The notes under the pieces were generated by a model. The model had not been told where the DNA came from and ran no database searches. It saw only the letters and a list, made by a program, of their open reading frames with translations. A stretch of 64,000 nucleotides of DNA from Gammaproteobacteria bacterium. GTDB lineage: Bacteria > Pseudomonadota > Gammaproteobacteria > Francisellales > CACEW01. Of the stretch, positions 52,763-61,206 are shown piece by piece. The stretch spans positions 62,001 through 126,000 of the forward strand of contig JAUSAW010000018.1 in the NCBI GenBank assembly GCA_030652335.1. Reading direction: 5' to 3'. The position numbers and the translations under genes were made by a program. The first letter of the stretch is position 1. Every line of letters begins with the position of its first letter.

Positions 52763-54625
52763 ATGCCTAATTTAACCAATCACAAGAAATTGCTTGCCCA
52801 AGCTTTTGAAATTATGCTTACCCGTGAATATGCGCCAAGAACAGCAGCCGCGTTATTGCTAAGCATATTTAATAGCGCAGCAAGTATAGGTGGCCCTTAT
52901 TTGTTAGGGGCTGTACTAAGCAAGCTTCAATCAGATGACAGGGGAAATATTTTAGGTTTAATTTCTGCTATGGTGTTAACTATGGCTACTGTACAAATGC
53001 TTCCCACAGCTCGTGCGCTTGTAACGGAGCCTTTAAAGTATCCATTGCCAAGAAATAATACGGCGGCACTGATTCATCATTATCTCGATTCGCCGGTGGC
53101 GGCTCCACTAGGAGAAATCACCCATTTATTTGAGGGATCTTATGGCACTATGACGCCTGTTATTCCTGCTTTATTAATGAATTTAATACCAACCACTCTA
53201 GAGGCATTAGTAGCCGCGGCTTTTATTGGATATTTATTTGATCCAGGCTTAGCAGCACTTTTAGTGGGAACTGCTGCTATAAGTATTTTGATAGCAGGAA
53301 TAAGTGCAACTCACATTTCAGATATCCTTCAGAAACATATTAAGAATTCTAATTTCGCCTATGGGCAATTGGTTGGTGTGCTTAAAAAGCGCGATATTTC
53401 CAATATATTTAATAGGACGGCATTTGAAGCAAAATTAGCATCAAAAGCATTATCAGATTATGAAAAGCTCTCAAAGCGTACACAAACTAGCTTAGAATGT
53501 GTTGCCTGGCTTCAAAAGCTAATCTTAACATTAGGATTTATCGCGAGTTTAATTTGGGCCACTAATAATGTATTAACGAATAAAATTCCCCCAGCCTATT
53601 TTCTAACCTTGATTGTTTATCTTTTACAGTTTATCGGGCCTTTAAATAATTTGGCTGAAGGCGTGAAAGTCTTAAATAATGCTGCAGCACAACTCGGCAA
53701 TGTCAGAAAGTTCTTATCCGATCATCCAGCAAGAGTTGATGCTGTTGGTAGCATGCCCTTAGTAATTGAAGGGCCCATTAGTATTGAATTTAATGCGGTT
53801 TGTTTAGCCTATAATACCGTAAATGATGATGGGAGCACGAAAATAGTTCAAGTCTTACGCGGCTTAACGGGCAAATTGCCAAAAGGCTTAATGGCTGTTG
53901 TGGGAGAAAATGGGGCCGGAAAATCAACTTTATTTAAGTTATTGCGAGCCGATCATATTCCCGATAGTGGAGAGATCCTTATTAATAAACAAAATATTGG
54001 GAGATGTACGTTAAATTCATTGCGTGAAGCCATTGCAATTGTTCCACAATCGCACGGTATATTTGACGGTACAATCAAAGATAATTTACTATACGGATTA
54101 CATGAATCAGACTTAAACGCGCCTGATCTTGAGGTTAAGCTTATAGATGTTATTAAGCGAGTGAAGTTAGCAACTTATATCGAGAAATTGCCACATAAAT
54201 TAGACACCATGATAGACGAGAAAAAGGCATCGGGCGGTGAATTGCAAAAAATGGCTATCGCTCGCGCCCTTATGATCCCACATTCTCATATTTTAATCTT
54301 GGATGAACCAACCGCTGCTTTGGATGCTGCCACTAAGGCTGAGATACTAACTATTTTAAGAGAAATAAGCCTAAGAAAAACTGTTATCGTTATTACCCAT
54401 GACAAAATTAGTTCCACTGATTTTGATCATATCATTGTGTTGGCGAAAGGTGTAATAGCAGAACAGGGTAGTTATGATGATTTAATGAGAGGTGCGACCG
54501 GACTGTTTGCTGAATATAATCAGGCTAAACCTGAGTTAGTAAGCCATAGTACAACTCCAGTATATAGCGCAGCTGGAGCCGCTGAGGTAGCAACAGCAGC
54601 TGATGCTGTGGTTCTTCAGTTTTAA
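52763..54625 (+). CDS. ABC exporter (fused membrane and ATPase domains)
   Basis: A 620-aa half-transporter: an N-terminal membrane domain of about six helices (residues about 25-300) and an ATPase domain with Walker A GENGAGKST (about 381), signature ASGGELQKMAIARAL (about 490), Walker B LILDEPTAALD (about 511) and the switch VITHD (about 544). The signature starts ASGGE instead of LSGGQ. It begins 104 bp after the NRPS stop, in the same direction, and most likely exports its peptide product. The C-terminus ends in an Ala/Val/Thr-rich tail of about 30 residues. Confidence 0.9.
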   Translation: MPNLTNHKKLLAQAFEIMLTREYAPRTAAALLLSIFNSAASIGGPYLLGAVLSKLQSDDRGNILGLISAMVLTMATVQMLPTARALVTEPLKYPLPRNNTAALIHHYLDSPVAAPLGEITHLFEGSYGTMTPVIPALLMNLIPTTLEALVAAAFIGYLFDPGLAALLVGTAAISILIAGISATHISDILQKHIKNSNFAYGQLVGVLKKRDISNIFNRTAFEAKLASKALSDYEKLSKRTQTSLECVAWLQKLILTLGFIASLIWATNNVLTNKIPPAYFLTLIVYLLQFIGPLNNLAEGVKVLNNAAAQLGNVRKFLSDHPARVDAVGSMPLVIEGPISIEFNAVCLAYNTVNDDGSTKIVQVLRGLTGKLPKGLMAVVGENGAGKSTLFKLLRADHIPDSGEILINKQNIGRCTLNSLREAIAIVPQSHGIFDGTIKDNLLYGLHESDLNAPDLEVKLIDVIKRVKLATYIEKLPHKLDTMIDEKKASGGELQKMAIARALMIPHSHILILDEPTAALDAATKAEILTILREISLRKTVIVITHDKISSTDFDHIIVLAKGVIAEQGSYDDLMRGATGLFAEYNQAKPELVSHSTTPVYSAAGAAEVATAADAVVLQF

Positions 54626-54693
54626 ATTGTAAAGCCTAGTGGATGTCAAATAACTGAAGTAAGATTAGATTTTTTTTGCTATCCATAATGAAC

Positions 54694-54731
54694 TATGCCC
54701 TAAAGGTTTAAGAATCAACCATTAGGGCATA
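54694..54731. terminator. 10-bp hairpin between NRPS/ABC locus and sodC
   Basis: TATGCCCTAA (54694-54703) is perfectly complementary to TTAGGGCATA (54722-54731), with an 18-nt loop. It stands between the converging exporter gene and sodC and is placed to stop transcription from both. It lacks a strong T run. Confidence 0.5.
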
Positions 54732-54758
54732 ATATACAAATTAAATGAATTGTAAAAT

Positions 54759-55277
54759 TTAGGTAGGAATCACACCACAAGCCATTCTCGACCCACCACC
54801 ACCCAACTCAGGCGCATCGGAATAAGTATCACCGCCAGCATGCACCATTAAAGAATGCCCTAAAATATCGCTAACTTTTAAGCGAGGCGCTAAGACCGGC
54901 ACATTGGAATTACCGCTTTGATCGATATATAATACCGGCAAATCGCCCAGATGGCCATTTGGATTATAAGGCCCGTAATGATGATCGGTATGCTTGGGAT
55001 CGAGATGGCCGCCCGCTGCCATGCCATTATCGGCGCAAGACGGATTAACATGAACATGAAAACCATGCACACCCGCTGACATCGCAGGGCTTAAATTATG
55101 AAGCTTTGGAGTTAATAGCAGCCCATATTGAGTGTCGGTTGCTACTACCGACCCGACATAATTACCTTCTTGATTGCCTGGAGCCGTTAAATACATGGGT
55201 ATGGTAACAGAAGCGGCATAAACTTGGCTCGATATCGCCAACCCTAATGCTAAACCTAATAATACTAAACGTTTCAT
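54759..55277 (-). CDS. sodC: Periplasmic Cu/Zn superoxide dismutase
   Basis: I choose the ATG at 55277 because AGGAGATTCT precedes it; this gives 172 aa with the signal peptide MKRLVLLGLALGLAISSQVYA. Metal and active-site motifs are complete: HGFHVHVNPSC, GGHLDPKHTDHHYGPYN, GHLGDLP, VHAGGDTYSD and GGSRMACG. It removes superoxide in the periplasm, often a defence against phagocyte oxidants in host-associated bacteria. Confidence 0.95.
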   Translation of the reverse strand: MKRLVLLGLALGLAISSQVYAASVTIPMYLTAPGNQEGNYVGSVVATDTQYGLLLTPKLHNLSPAMSAGVHGFHVHVNPSCADNGMAAGGHLDPKHTDHHYGPYNPNGHLGDLPVLYIDQSGNSNVPVLAPRLKVSDILGHSLMVHAGGDTYSDAPELGGGGSRMACGVIPT

Positions 55278-55591
55278 AGAATCTCCTTTTTGGGACCGTG
55301 AACTAGCATGCACTAACCATATCACAACGATCATAGTTCGTCTCAACTGTTACATGTTTTTTATCATATGGGATTAACTGTTTATTTTGATGTAACTCTT
55401 GCCACAATCCACATTTTATACCGATGAGTTAACCCTTAAACTTTAAGGTAAAAATTTAGGGGCTTATTTTTTATGACAAGACGTCCAATATAAATATATG
55501 TTATTTACTGTATATTTGTATCCATGAAAACACTTTTGCAACGTAAAGGAAGTTAGCGGCCAAGGATGGCCATTAATTTAGGGAGCGAATA
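55278..55591. other. Divergent promoter region of sodC and the 89-aa gene
   Basis: About 310 bp, non-coding. It is very AT-rich around 55480-55520. It holds the sodC upstream region and, at 55558-55571, the CsrA-like hairpin listed separately. No confident promoter hexamers were found. Confidence 0.4.
55558..55571 (+). promoter_or_regulatory. CsrA/RsmA-like binding hairpin in a 5' leader
   Basis: GGCCAAGGATGGCC folds as a 5-bp stem (GGCCA/TGGCC) presenting AGGA in the loop, and contains CAAGGATG, the core of the known CsrA consensus. A second GGA lies in the ribosome site (TTAGGGAGCG) just before the ATG at 55592. Two GGA sites in a leader, one of them at the ribosome site, is the usual layout for CsrA repression. 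A related hairpin occurs at 55961-55972. Confidence 0.5.
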
Positions 55592-55861
55592 ATGCGATCG
55601 ATTAAAGTCATTTCTGAATTAGCCCAGGGCGAAAAAAAAGCCCTATTACTCGAGTTTCCGCAAGACATGTTCGAGGGCTTAAAAATTGCGGCCGATGGCA
55701 CGATCGATACGAATACTTTGCTTGGCATGCTAATGATGCTTGAGCAGGAAGCAGCATTAGAAGATGAAGAATTAAGCTTACAAGAACATTTAGCTTTAAT
55801 GGTTAATATTTTTGATGAAAGCCTAGCAGCCGATTTTAGTAACCCTGCTGTTGAGCAATAA
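55592..55861 (+). CDS. Small acidic uncharacterised protein (89 aa)
   Basis: An 89-aa soluble protein, strongly acidic in its second half (LEQEAALEDEELSLQEHLAL), predicted mostly helical, no Cys. GGGAG precedes the ATG. The family is not recognised. The gene sits alone between a CsrA-like hairpin in its leader and a long inverted repeat followed by a second such hairpin, which suggests post-transcriptional control of a small regulatory or adaptor protein. Confidence 0.6.
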   Translation: MRSIKVISELAQGEKKALLLEFPQDMFEGLKIAADGTIDTNTLLGMLMMLEQEAALEDEELSLQEHLALMVNIFDESLAADFSNPAVEQ

Positions 55862-55869
55862 AACGAGTT

Positions 55870-55942
55870 CAATCTGCCTTACTATTCGCCGAGCTTTTCC
55901 CCTCGTTGAGACCGGCAACCCATAACACGGTAAGGCAGATTG
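55870..55942 (+). other. Structured element: 13-bp inverted repeat with nested stems
   Basis: CAATCTGCCTTAC (55870-55882) pairs perfectly with GTAAGGCAGATTG (55930-55942). The 47-base interior can fold further: GCCG (55888-55891) with CGGC (55913-55916), and GAG/CTC around a C/T-rich loop. Long nested pairing of this kind is unusual for a plain terminator and may be the tail of the mRNA or a small RNA. Confidence 0.5.
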
Positions 55943-55960
55943 TCATTATGGAGCTACACT

Positions 55961-55977
55961 GCCAAGGATGGCCTTTT
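55961..55977 (+). terminator. Short hairpin with AGGA loop followed by T run
   Basis: GCCAAGGATGGC then CTTTTT: a 4-bp stem GCCA/TGGC with the same AGGA loop as the hairpin at 55558, followed by five T. It could be a weak terminator for the 89-aa gene transcript, a second CsrA-like site, or both. Confidence 0.4.
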
Positions 55978-55987
55978 TACTCCAAGC

Positions 55988-57577
55988 TTAGCTTTTACCA
56001 AGGGTATATTGCGATTTATCCGTTGCGTAATATACCCCATAGTAATAGGTAAATAACGATAAGACTACGATGCTGATAATGCTGGCTTGAGTCGATATTA
56101 TTTCATATCCGCGACTCGGGTCATTTCCCAAATAAGCCACAAGGCTTATTCCTAAAATATAGGCAATTAGCCAAGAAGCTCCTTTTAGGGCCGTGCCAAA
56201 TCCACGTCCGCGATGATTTTTATATTCGTAATAGGTGAAAAACCCAAGACCTGGCAAGATTAGCAATAACATTTCACCTGCTAATGGCCATCCTGCATAA
56301 TATAAAAGTACCGTTAGAATAAACACTAATAACGGTGCGATGATTTTTGCCAGGGGCATAATAAACTGATCTTTTTTAAGCAGCAAAGATTTGTTTTTAA
56401 TTCGATTAGCAATCACTACGATAGGCGCTGGTAAATAAGTGAAGATATGAATCACCGAAATAACCGCCACCAACTCGTACCAGCCTTTAAACACAAATAA
56501 GAAGACACAGCCCAGCAAGGTGCTAACAACAATAGCTTTGCGTGGATTGTAATACATTGGATGAAGCTCGCTTAAAAAAGCCGGCAGATGCTTTTCATTC
56601 GATAAGGAATATAAAATCCTTGAGCTCGATGCAATAAACAGTGCACCTGTCGCGCTAGGCGACACTATTGAATTGGCATAAACCCCAACCACCATTATTT
56701 GCAGATTTAATATCATTAATAGGTCAACATAAGGTGAACGCATATTCACATTAGCCCAACCATGCGCCAGCACTTGCGGGCTTAGACTTCCTACAAAGAC
56801 TATCTGTAATAAAATATAAATCACAAAGGTAATTAAAATACTGCCTACGATGGCGATTAATAACATCTTTTTAGGATTGGAAATTTCTTCTGAAAAATTA
56901 AGCGGGGACTGGAAACCATTAAATGACATCACCACGCCACAACTGATCACGCTCATTAAAATCGATTTCACACCATATGGCATAAAGGTTTGTGCATTAG
57001 TACCAAAGTTTTGACTATGTAGCCCGTGATATAACAACACCACAATAGTCAAAATAGGCACGGCTAATTTAAGTAAGGCAGCTAAATTATTAAAGTAGAT
57101 AAATATCCTCACGCTCCAGTAGTTAATGAACATAAAGAACACCATTAATACGAGCGCGCAGCCTATCCCTATCGGAGTTAACGCATGAGTTGGAACGTCA
57201 TACAGCATATTAAATGAAGGGGAAAACTGGCTTAAATACTGAATCACGCCCTGGGTTTCGATGGGCGCAACGGCCAAGATACTTAACCAGTTCATCCATA
57301 AAGTAAGAAAGCCGCAAAAGCGCCCGTGAGTCAGATGAGAATAATACCCAATTCCACCAGAAGAAGGGTTCGCACTGCCGATCTCAATATAAAAGAGACC
57401 TACTAATAAGGCGACAACCGCACCTATTACCCAGGCAAATATCCCTGCGGGGCCGGCGACATTCACTATTTTTTGCGTGCCTAATAACCAGCCGGAACCC
57501 AGTATTCCTGTGATGCCAGTCATAATCAACGAAAAAAGCGAAATGTTTTTTCTAAATTTTGTAAGTTGTATTGCCAT
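55988..57577 (-). CDS. APC-superfamily amino-acid permease
   Basis: The ATG at 57577 (MAIQLTKFRKN) follows GGGAGTGGT and is preferred to the upstream Met, giving 529 aa. The product has about 12-14 helices, with TGITGILGSGWLLGT (the first APC helix), EIGSANPSSGGIGYYSHL and FNGFQSPLNFSEEISNPKK in helix 6. This is the AspT/YbeC-like amino-acid transporter branch often seen in intracellular bacteria. Substrate unknown. Confidence 0.85.
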   Translation of the reverse strand: MAIQLTKFRKNISLFSLIMTGITGILGSGWLLGTQKIVNVAGPAGIFAWVIGAVVALLVGLFYIEIGSANPSSGGIGYYSHLTHGRFCGFLTLWMNWLSILAVAPIETQGVIQYLSQFSPSFNMLYDVPTHALTPIGIGCALVLMVFFMFINYWSVRIFIYFNNLAALLKLAVPILTIVVLLYHGLHSQNFGTNAQTFMPYGVKSILMSVISCGVVMSFNGFQSPLNFSEEISNPKKMLLIAIVGSILITFVIYILLQIVFVGSLSPQVLAHGWANVNMRSPYVDLLMILNLQIMVVGVYANSIVSPSATGALFIASSSRILYSLSNEKHLPAFLSELHPMYYNPRKAIVVSTLLGCVFLFVFKGWYELVAVISVIHIFTYLPAPIVVIANRIKNKSLLLKKDQFIMPLAKIIAPLLVFILTVLLYYAGWPLAGEMLLLILPGLGFFTYYEYKNHRGRGFGTALKGASWLIAYILGISLVAYLGNDPSRGYEIISTQASIISIVVLSLFTYYYGVYYATDKSQYTLGKS

Positions 57578-57837
57578 ACCACTCCCTATTACAAGCCGGT
57601 ATTTAATATAAACAATCATTTTAAAGTAAGTTTTACTAAATACCAGCCTTATAATTTCAATTACCCCGTTGACACACGCATAAATGAGAATTCATAAGCA
57701 AAAAGCCGGTTTTTTTTTAACACTCTAAAAATATATTATGCGAAATGCGAAAAATTTATTGCTAAAACCCAAGGTTTGACTAAAAATAGGACATAGTTGT
57801 TCTTTACCTTAATCTGCATCATCATGGAGGAGTACAT

Positions 57838-58128
57838 ATGGCAGACTCAGTAATTAATCGTTCAAAACTAATTGAACGCCTCGCCCTTAAGCACAATATT
57901 AGCCCGGCGATGGCCGCTAAAATATTTAAAACCATACTTGACTCTATTATGCTAAGCCTGAATCAAGGTCAGCGCGTAGAGATTCGTGGGTTTGGTAGCT
58001 TTGAAGTCCGTTATCGCAAGCCTCGCAAAGTGCGCAACCCAAAAACGGGCGAAACATTAGATGCACTTGGCAAGAATCGTATTTATTTTAGGCCCGGCAA
58101 AGAAATGCACAGCGATCTCAATAAATAA
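57838..58128 (+). CDS. ihfB: Integration host factor subunit beta-like protein
   Basis: A 96-aa HU/IHF-family protein. It has the IHF-beta-like start SKLIERLALKHN, the DNA-binding arm IRGFGSFEVRYRKPRKVRNPKTGE and the end FRPGKEM. RGFGSF and RNPKTG are the diagnostic beta-arm residues. It is a DNA-bending protein used in recombination, replication and transcription. GGAGGAGTAC precedes the ATG. It could be an IHF/HU paralogue instead of the only IHF-beta; usual neighbours (rpsA) are not present. Confidence 0.85.
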   Translation: MADSVINRSKLIERLALKHNISPAMAAKIFKTILDSIMLSLNQGQRVEIRGFGSFEVRYRKPRKVRNPKTGETLDALGKNRIYFRPGKEMHSDLNK

Positions 58129-58133
58129 GTGTA

Positions 58134-58161
58134 TTGACAATCCAGTCCTGCACTATAATAT
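58134..58161 (+). promoter_or_regulatory. Candidate sigma-70 promoter of dacB
   Basis: TTGACA at 58134-58139 is followed by TATAAT at 58154-58159 (spacer 14) or TAATAT at 58156-58161 (spacer 16). Both hexamers are strong, and the region is just upstream of the carboxypeptidase ATG at 58188. Confidence 0.5.
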
Positions 58162-58187
58162 TGACCTTTTGAGTTGAGCTAAAGCGA

Positions 58188-59594
58188 ATGCCAAAACTAT
58201 TAGTCCGCCGCCTATTATTATCAATTATAGCGTTAAGCTCTTTAGGCAGTAGCCTTGCATTTTGCAGCTCTGTTAGCCTCAACATTAATGTGCCCTGGTA
58301 TCTGAAAAAACATATCCCTAAAGTGAATACGGGTGTGTTAATCGAAAATGCCAATACCGGTAAAGTCCTTTATCAAAAAAATTCTACTCAGGCTTATACG
58401 CCAGCTAGCAATACTAAAATTTTTACGGCCTCGGCAGCCCTCTGGTATTTAGGCCCTGACTTCCACTTTATCACCTCGCTTAGCACTAAAGGCCCTGTAA
58501 AAAATGGTAGTTTAAATGGTAATGTGTATATCACCTTTAGCGGCGATCCAACCTTTACTAGCGGCAATCTAGTTGATTTGATCTCTCAATTAAAAGCATC
58601 AGGTATTCATCATATTAATGGCAATGTCATACTGGATGATAAAATATTTACCGGCCCTCAATACCCCTTAGGTTGGCCGCAAGATGACTTAACCTATTGC
58701 TATGCCGCCCCTGCCACCGGAATTATTATCAATCAAAACTGCATGTATTTTCAATTAAATCGTGGTCGCATTATTCATCAAGGCGGTAATGATTATCCAG
58801 TTATAAACCAAGTAAAATTAGTCGGCCGCAGCGCCTTGCGAACTTGCGTATTTGCCCCAGAATTCCAAGCCAATAGCACGGTGGTATTAAAAGGCTGCCT
58901 GCCTAATCAACCGGTTTGGAATTTCCAATTCGCCGTACATACTCCAGAAGACTATGCAATACGGATGACTAAGCGCCTATTAAAATCGCAAGGCATTACC
59001 GTAACAGGCAGCACTGAAATTGGTAGCACGGCTTATGGCGCCAAAGTCATTGCTACACACCAATCGGCTAGCTTAGACATAATTCTGGGCATCATGCTAA
59101 AGAAATCCGATAATCTTTATGCCGAAGCGATTACTCGCACCTTAGGCCAAAAATACTATGGCGTTGGGAGCCATAAAGCAGGTGTCAATGCGATTAATGC
59201 CATCATTCAAAAACAATTAGGCCCGGATTTTAGCCCGCCTTATTTACAGGATGGTGCAGGCGAATCAACTTATAACTTAATATCGCCTCAACAAATTGCT
59301 GAAGTTCTTTATGGTATGTACCACTCCTCGATGGGGCCAATCTTTATAAAAGATTTAGCCATCAGCGGTAAGCCAGGAACATTAGCCTATCGAATGACTA
59401 AGCCACCACTCGGCGGCCGTGTATTCGGTAAAACGGGGACTATAGCTGGGGTATCAACCTTATCAGGTTACATCATGCTACCTGGGCATCAACCGGTGAT
59501 ATTCTCGATTATGATGAATGAGATTGTCGGTTCGCCTAATCGCTCCCGCAACGCTCAAGATCAGATCGTAACATTCGCATCGAAAAGCACTTAA
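58188..59594 (+). CDS. dacB: D-alanyl-D-alanine carboxypeptidase / PBP4 (DacB type)
   Basis: A 468-aa penicillin-binding protein of class C. It has an N-terminal signal peptide (LLVRRLLLSIIALSSLGSSLAF), the catalytic tetrad S74-N-T-K77 in PASNTKIFTA, the S307-D-N309 motif in KKSDNLYAE and K415-T-G in FGKTGTIAG. The long insertion between the first and second motifs is typical of PBP4. It trims and cleaves peptidoglycan cross-links in the periplasm. Confidence 0.94.
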   Translation: MPKLLVRRLLLSIIALSSLGSSLAFCSSVSLNINVPWYLKKHIPKVNTGVLIENANTGKVLYQKNSTQAYTPASNTKIFTASAALWYLGPDFHFITSLSTKGPVKNGSLNGNVYITFSGDPTFTSGNLVDLISQLKASGIHHINGNVILDDKIFTGPQYPLGWPQDDLTYCYAAPATGIIINQNCMYFQLNRGRIIHQGGNDYPVINQVKLVGRSALRTCVFAPEFQANSTVVLKGCLPNQPVWNFQFAVHTPEDYAIRMTKRLLKSQGITVTGSTEIGSTAYGAKVIATHQSASLDIILGIMLKKSDNLYAEAITRTLGQKYYGVGSHKAGVNAINAIIQKQLGPDFSPPYLQDGAGESTYNLISPQQIAEVLYGMYHSSMGPIFIKDLAISGKPGTLAYRMTKPPLGGRVFGKTGTIAGVSTLSGYIMLPGHQPVIFSIMMNEIVGSPNRSRNAQDQIVTFASKST

Positions 59595-59649
59595 GCTCTA
59601 CTTGATCGGGGATTCAAACGACCTAGATCGTTAGGACCCGGAGTCCAAC

Positions 59650-60147
59650 TTAAGTATTTCGAACCCTGACCTTACGTTGCTCATGCTTACTCACATAGTC
59701 TAATCGCATCTGGCGACGCAAGGTAGCCTCTTCAAATCGATACCTTTCTTCATCGTTGCGAATTTCCAGGGCTTTAACCGGGACAGGCTTCCCCGCTTTA
59801 TCGACGGCTACCATGGTAAAATAACAGGTATTGGTATGCCGTTTTTCATGAGTCAGCAAATCTTCGGCAATAACTTTAATTCCGACTTCCATTGAACTGA
59901 TGCCCACATAGTTAACGGCCGCATAACATGTTACTAACTGCCCCACTTTAATAGGCTGCTTAAATAAAATTTGATCGACAGAGAGCGTTACCACATATAA
60001 GCTCGCATAGCGTGCCGCACAAGCATAAGCCACCTGATCGAGCAGCAACATAAGATGTCCGCCGTGGACGTAGCCTGCAAAATTAGCTTTATCCGGTGTC
60101 ATTACTTCTGACATTTCAATGCTTCGGTTATCATTCTGCCACGACAT
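59650..60147 (-). CDS. Acyl-CoA thioesterase, YciA-like hotdog
   Basis: A 165-aa hotdog-fold protein: MTPDKANFAGYVHGGHLMLLLDQVA is the YciA/acyl-CoA hydrolase signature region (here quoted only around GYVHGGHL), and later SSMEVGIKVIAED and NTCYFTMVAVDKAGKPVPV. It hydrolyses acyl-CoA thioesters. AGGAGGCTTAT precedes the ATG. It lies 9 bp downstream of the FUSC gene pair and may be co-transcribed with it. Confidence 0.88.
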   Translation of the reverse strand: MSWQNDNRSIEMSEVMTPDKANFAGYVHGGHLMLLLDQVAYACAARYASLYVVTLSVDQILFKQPIKVGQLVTCYAAVNYVGISSMEVGIKVIAEDLLTHEKRHTNTCYFTMVAVDKAGKPVPVKALEIRNDEERYRFEEATLRRQMRLDYVSKHEQRKVRVRNT

Positions 60148-60156
60148 ATAAGCCTC

Positions 60157-61206
60157 CTATTTTTTAGATTGATCTTGTACCATTAAACATGCCATCTCTC
60201 GCAATGTTTTATCTAGCATCCGACCATAATAAACGCAGGCCGTTAAATGCATCATCTCATCTACACTAAATTGCTGCTCTTGCTTCACTTTAAAGAATTT
60301 TTGGCGAAGATCATTACGGATGACTGAGTCCTCCCAATTATCCAAGGCTGTAGTCGGTCTATTCTCTAAAGCAAGCTGGATTTGATTAAGCTGGTGCTGC
60401 AAGTGCCGCCATAAATCTTGCAACTCCACTTCAAAATACCGATAGATGGGTTTACTCGCAAGGGCCCTTAACACCGACGCCAGGCTGCTTAGATAATGAA
60501 AACTGATTTCGAGTTTATGCAAAAAAAGTCCCATCGATTTGCTCGATTGCATTAAAACAACCATTTCATATTTAGCACTAGAATAATCTTTGCTAAGGGC
60601 CCTTATATTCATAAATAGCGCATTAAAACGTCGCGTGTTTTCAGCAATGCTTGGCTCTTGATAATGAATCGATACGCTAATGAGAGCCTTGAGAATTTCA
60701 TCAAAGCTTGCTAAGACTTTAGGGAGTTCTTGAGTAAATTTCTGTCGGGAGTATATCGGCAGAAATAATCCTGTGACTAAAGCGGCCACTAAACAACCGA
60801 TTGCCGTCTCATATGTCCTTTGCCATAACAGCTCTAGAGTCCATCCGCCCAAATAGCTAAACATTGAAGCGACAATTAACCCAACAAAAAACATCGCCCA
60901 GGCATAAGACACTACAAAGAAATAGGCTAAGCCAAAGATACTTAGCAGTAAACAGGATAGGATTAACCACTCCGCATGTCCCAGGACTGCAAATAATATG
61001 TACCCAAGGATGCAACCGCTGATAGTCATTCCAAATCGAGCATAAGCCTTCTGCAAACTTTCCCCCCATGAAGCAGAAATTAAGGCCATGGTAGTGAGCA
61101 CCGCCCAGTAACCGTGATGTAAATGAAAGGCCTGACAAATTCCTACCACAATAATCACAGCAATAGCGGCGCGCGCACCTAATTTAGCTTCGGGTGATAG
61201 CATCAT
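60157..61206 (-). CDS. FUSC-family membrane protein, second half-size gene
   Basis: A 349-aa protein with about six helices in residues 10-165 (ARAAIAVIIVVGICQAFHLH, then GYWAVLTTMALISASWGESL, characteristic of FUSC/AaeB/YccS) and a helical cytosolic C-terminal half. The full family is about 650-700 aa with two such halves; here each half is a separate gene. It overlaps the upstream gene by 4 bp. Presumed inner-membrane efflux component for aromatic acids or similar; no membrane-fusion partner is nearby. Confidence 0.8.
   Translation of the reverse strand: MMLSPEAKLGARAAIAVIIVVGICQAFHLHHGYWAVLTTMALISASWGESLQKAYARFGMTISGCILGYILFAVLGHAEWLILSCLLLSIFGLAYFFVVSYAWAMFFVGLIVASMFSYLGGWTLELLWQRTYETAIGCLVAALVTGLFLPIYSRQKFTQELPKVLASFDEILKALISVSIHYQEPSIAENTRRFNALFMNIRALSKDYSSAKYEMVVLMQSSKSMGLFLHKLEISFHYLSSLASVLRALASKPIYRYFEVELQDLWRHLQHQLNQIQLALENRPTTALDNWEDSVIRNDLRQKFFKVKQEQQFSVDEMMHLTACVYYGRMLDKTLREMACLMVQDQSKK

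Noticed and set aside
47055..54625. Possibility that the NRPS and exporter make a siderophore
   Set aside because: No TonB receptor, salicylate/DHB-loading enzyme, hydroxylase or Fur-like box was seen; a two-module enzyme with a Cys-type TE fits a small peptide better.
57700..57720. GCCGG followed by a long T run upstream of the IHF-like gene as an intrinsic terminator
   Set aside because: No matching upstream stem arm could be found within a usual loop distance.
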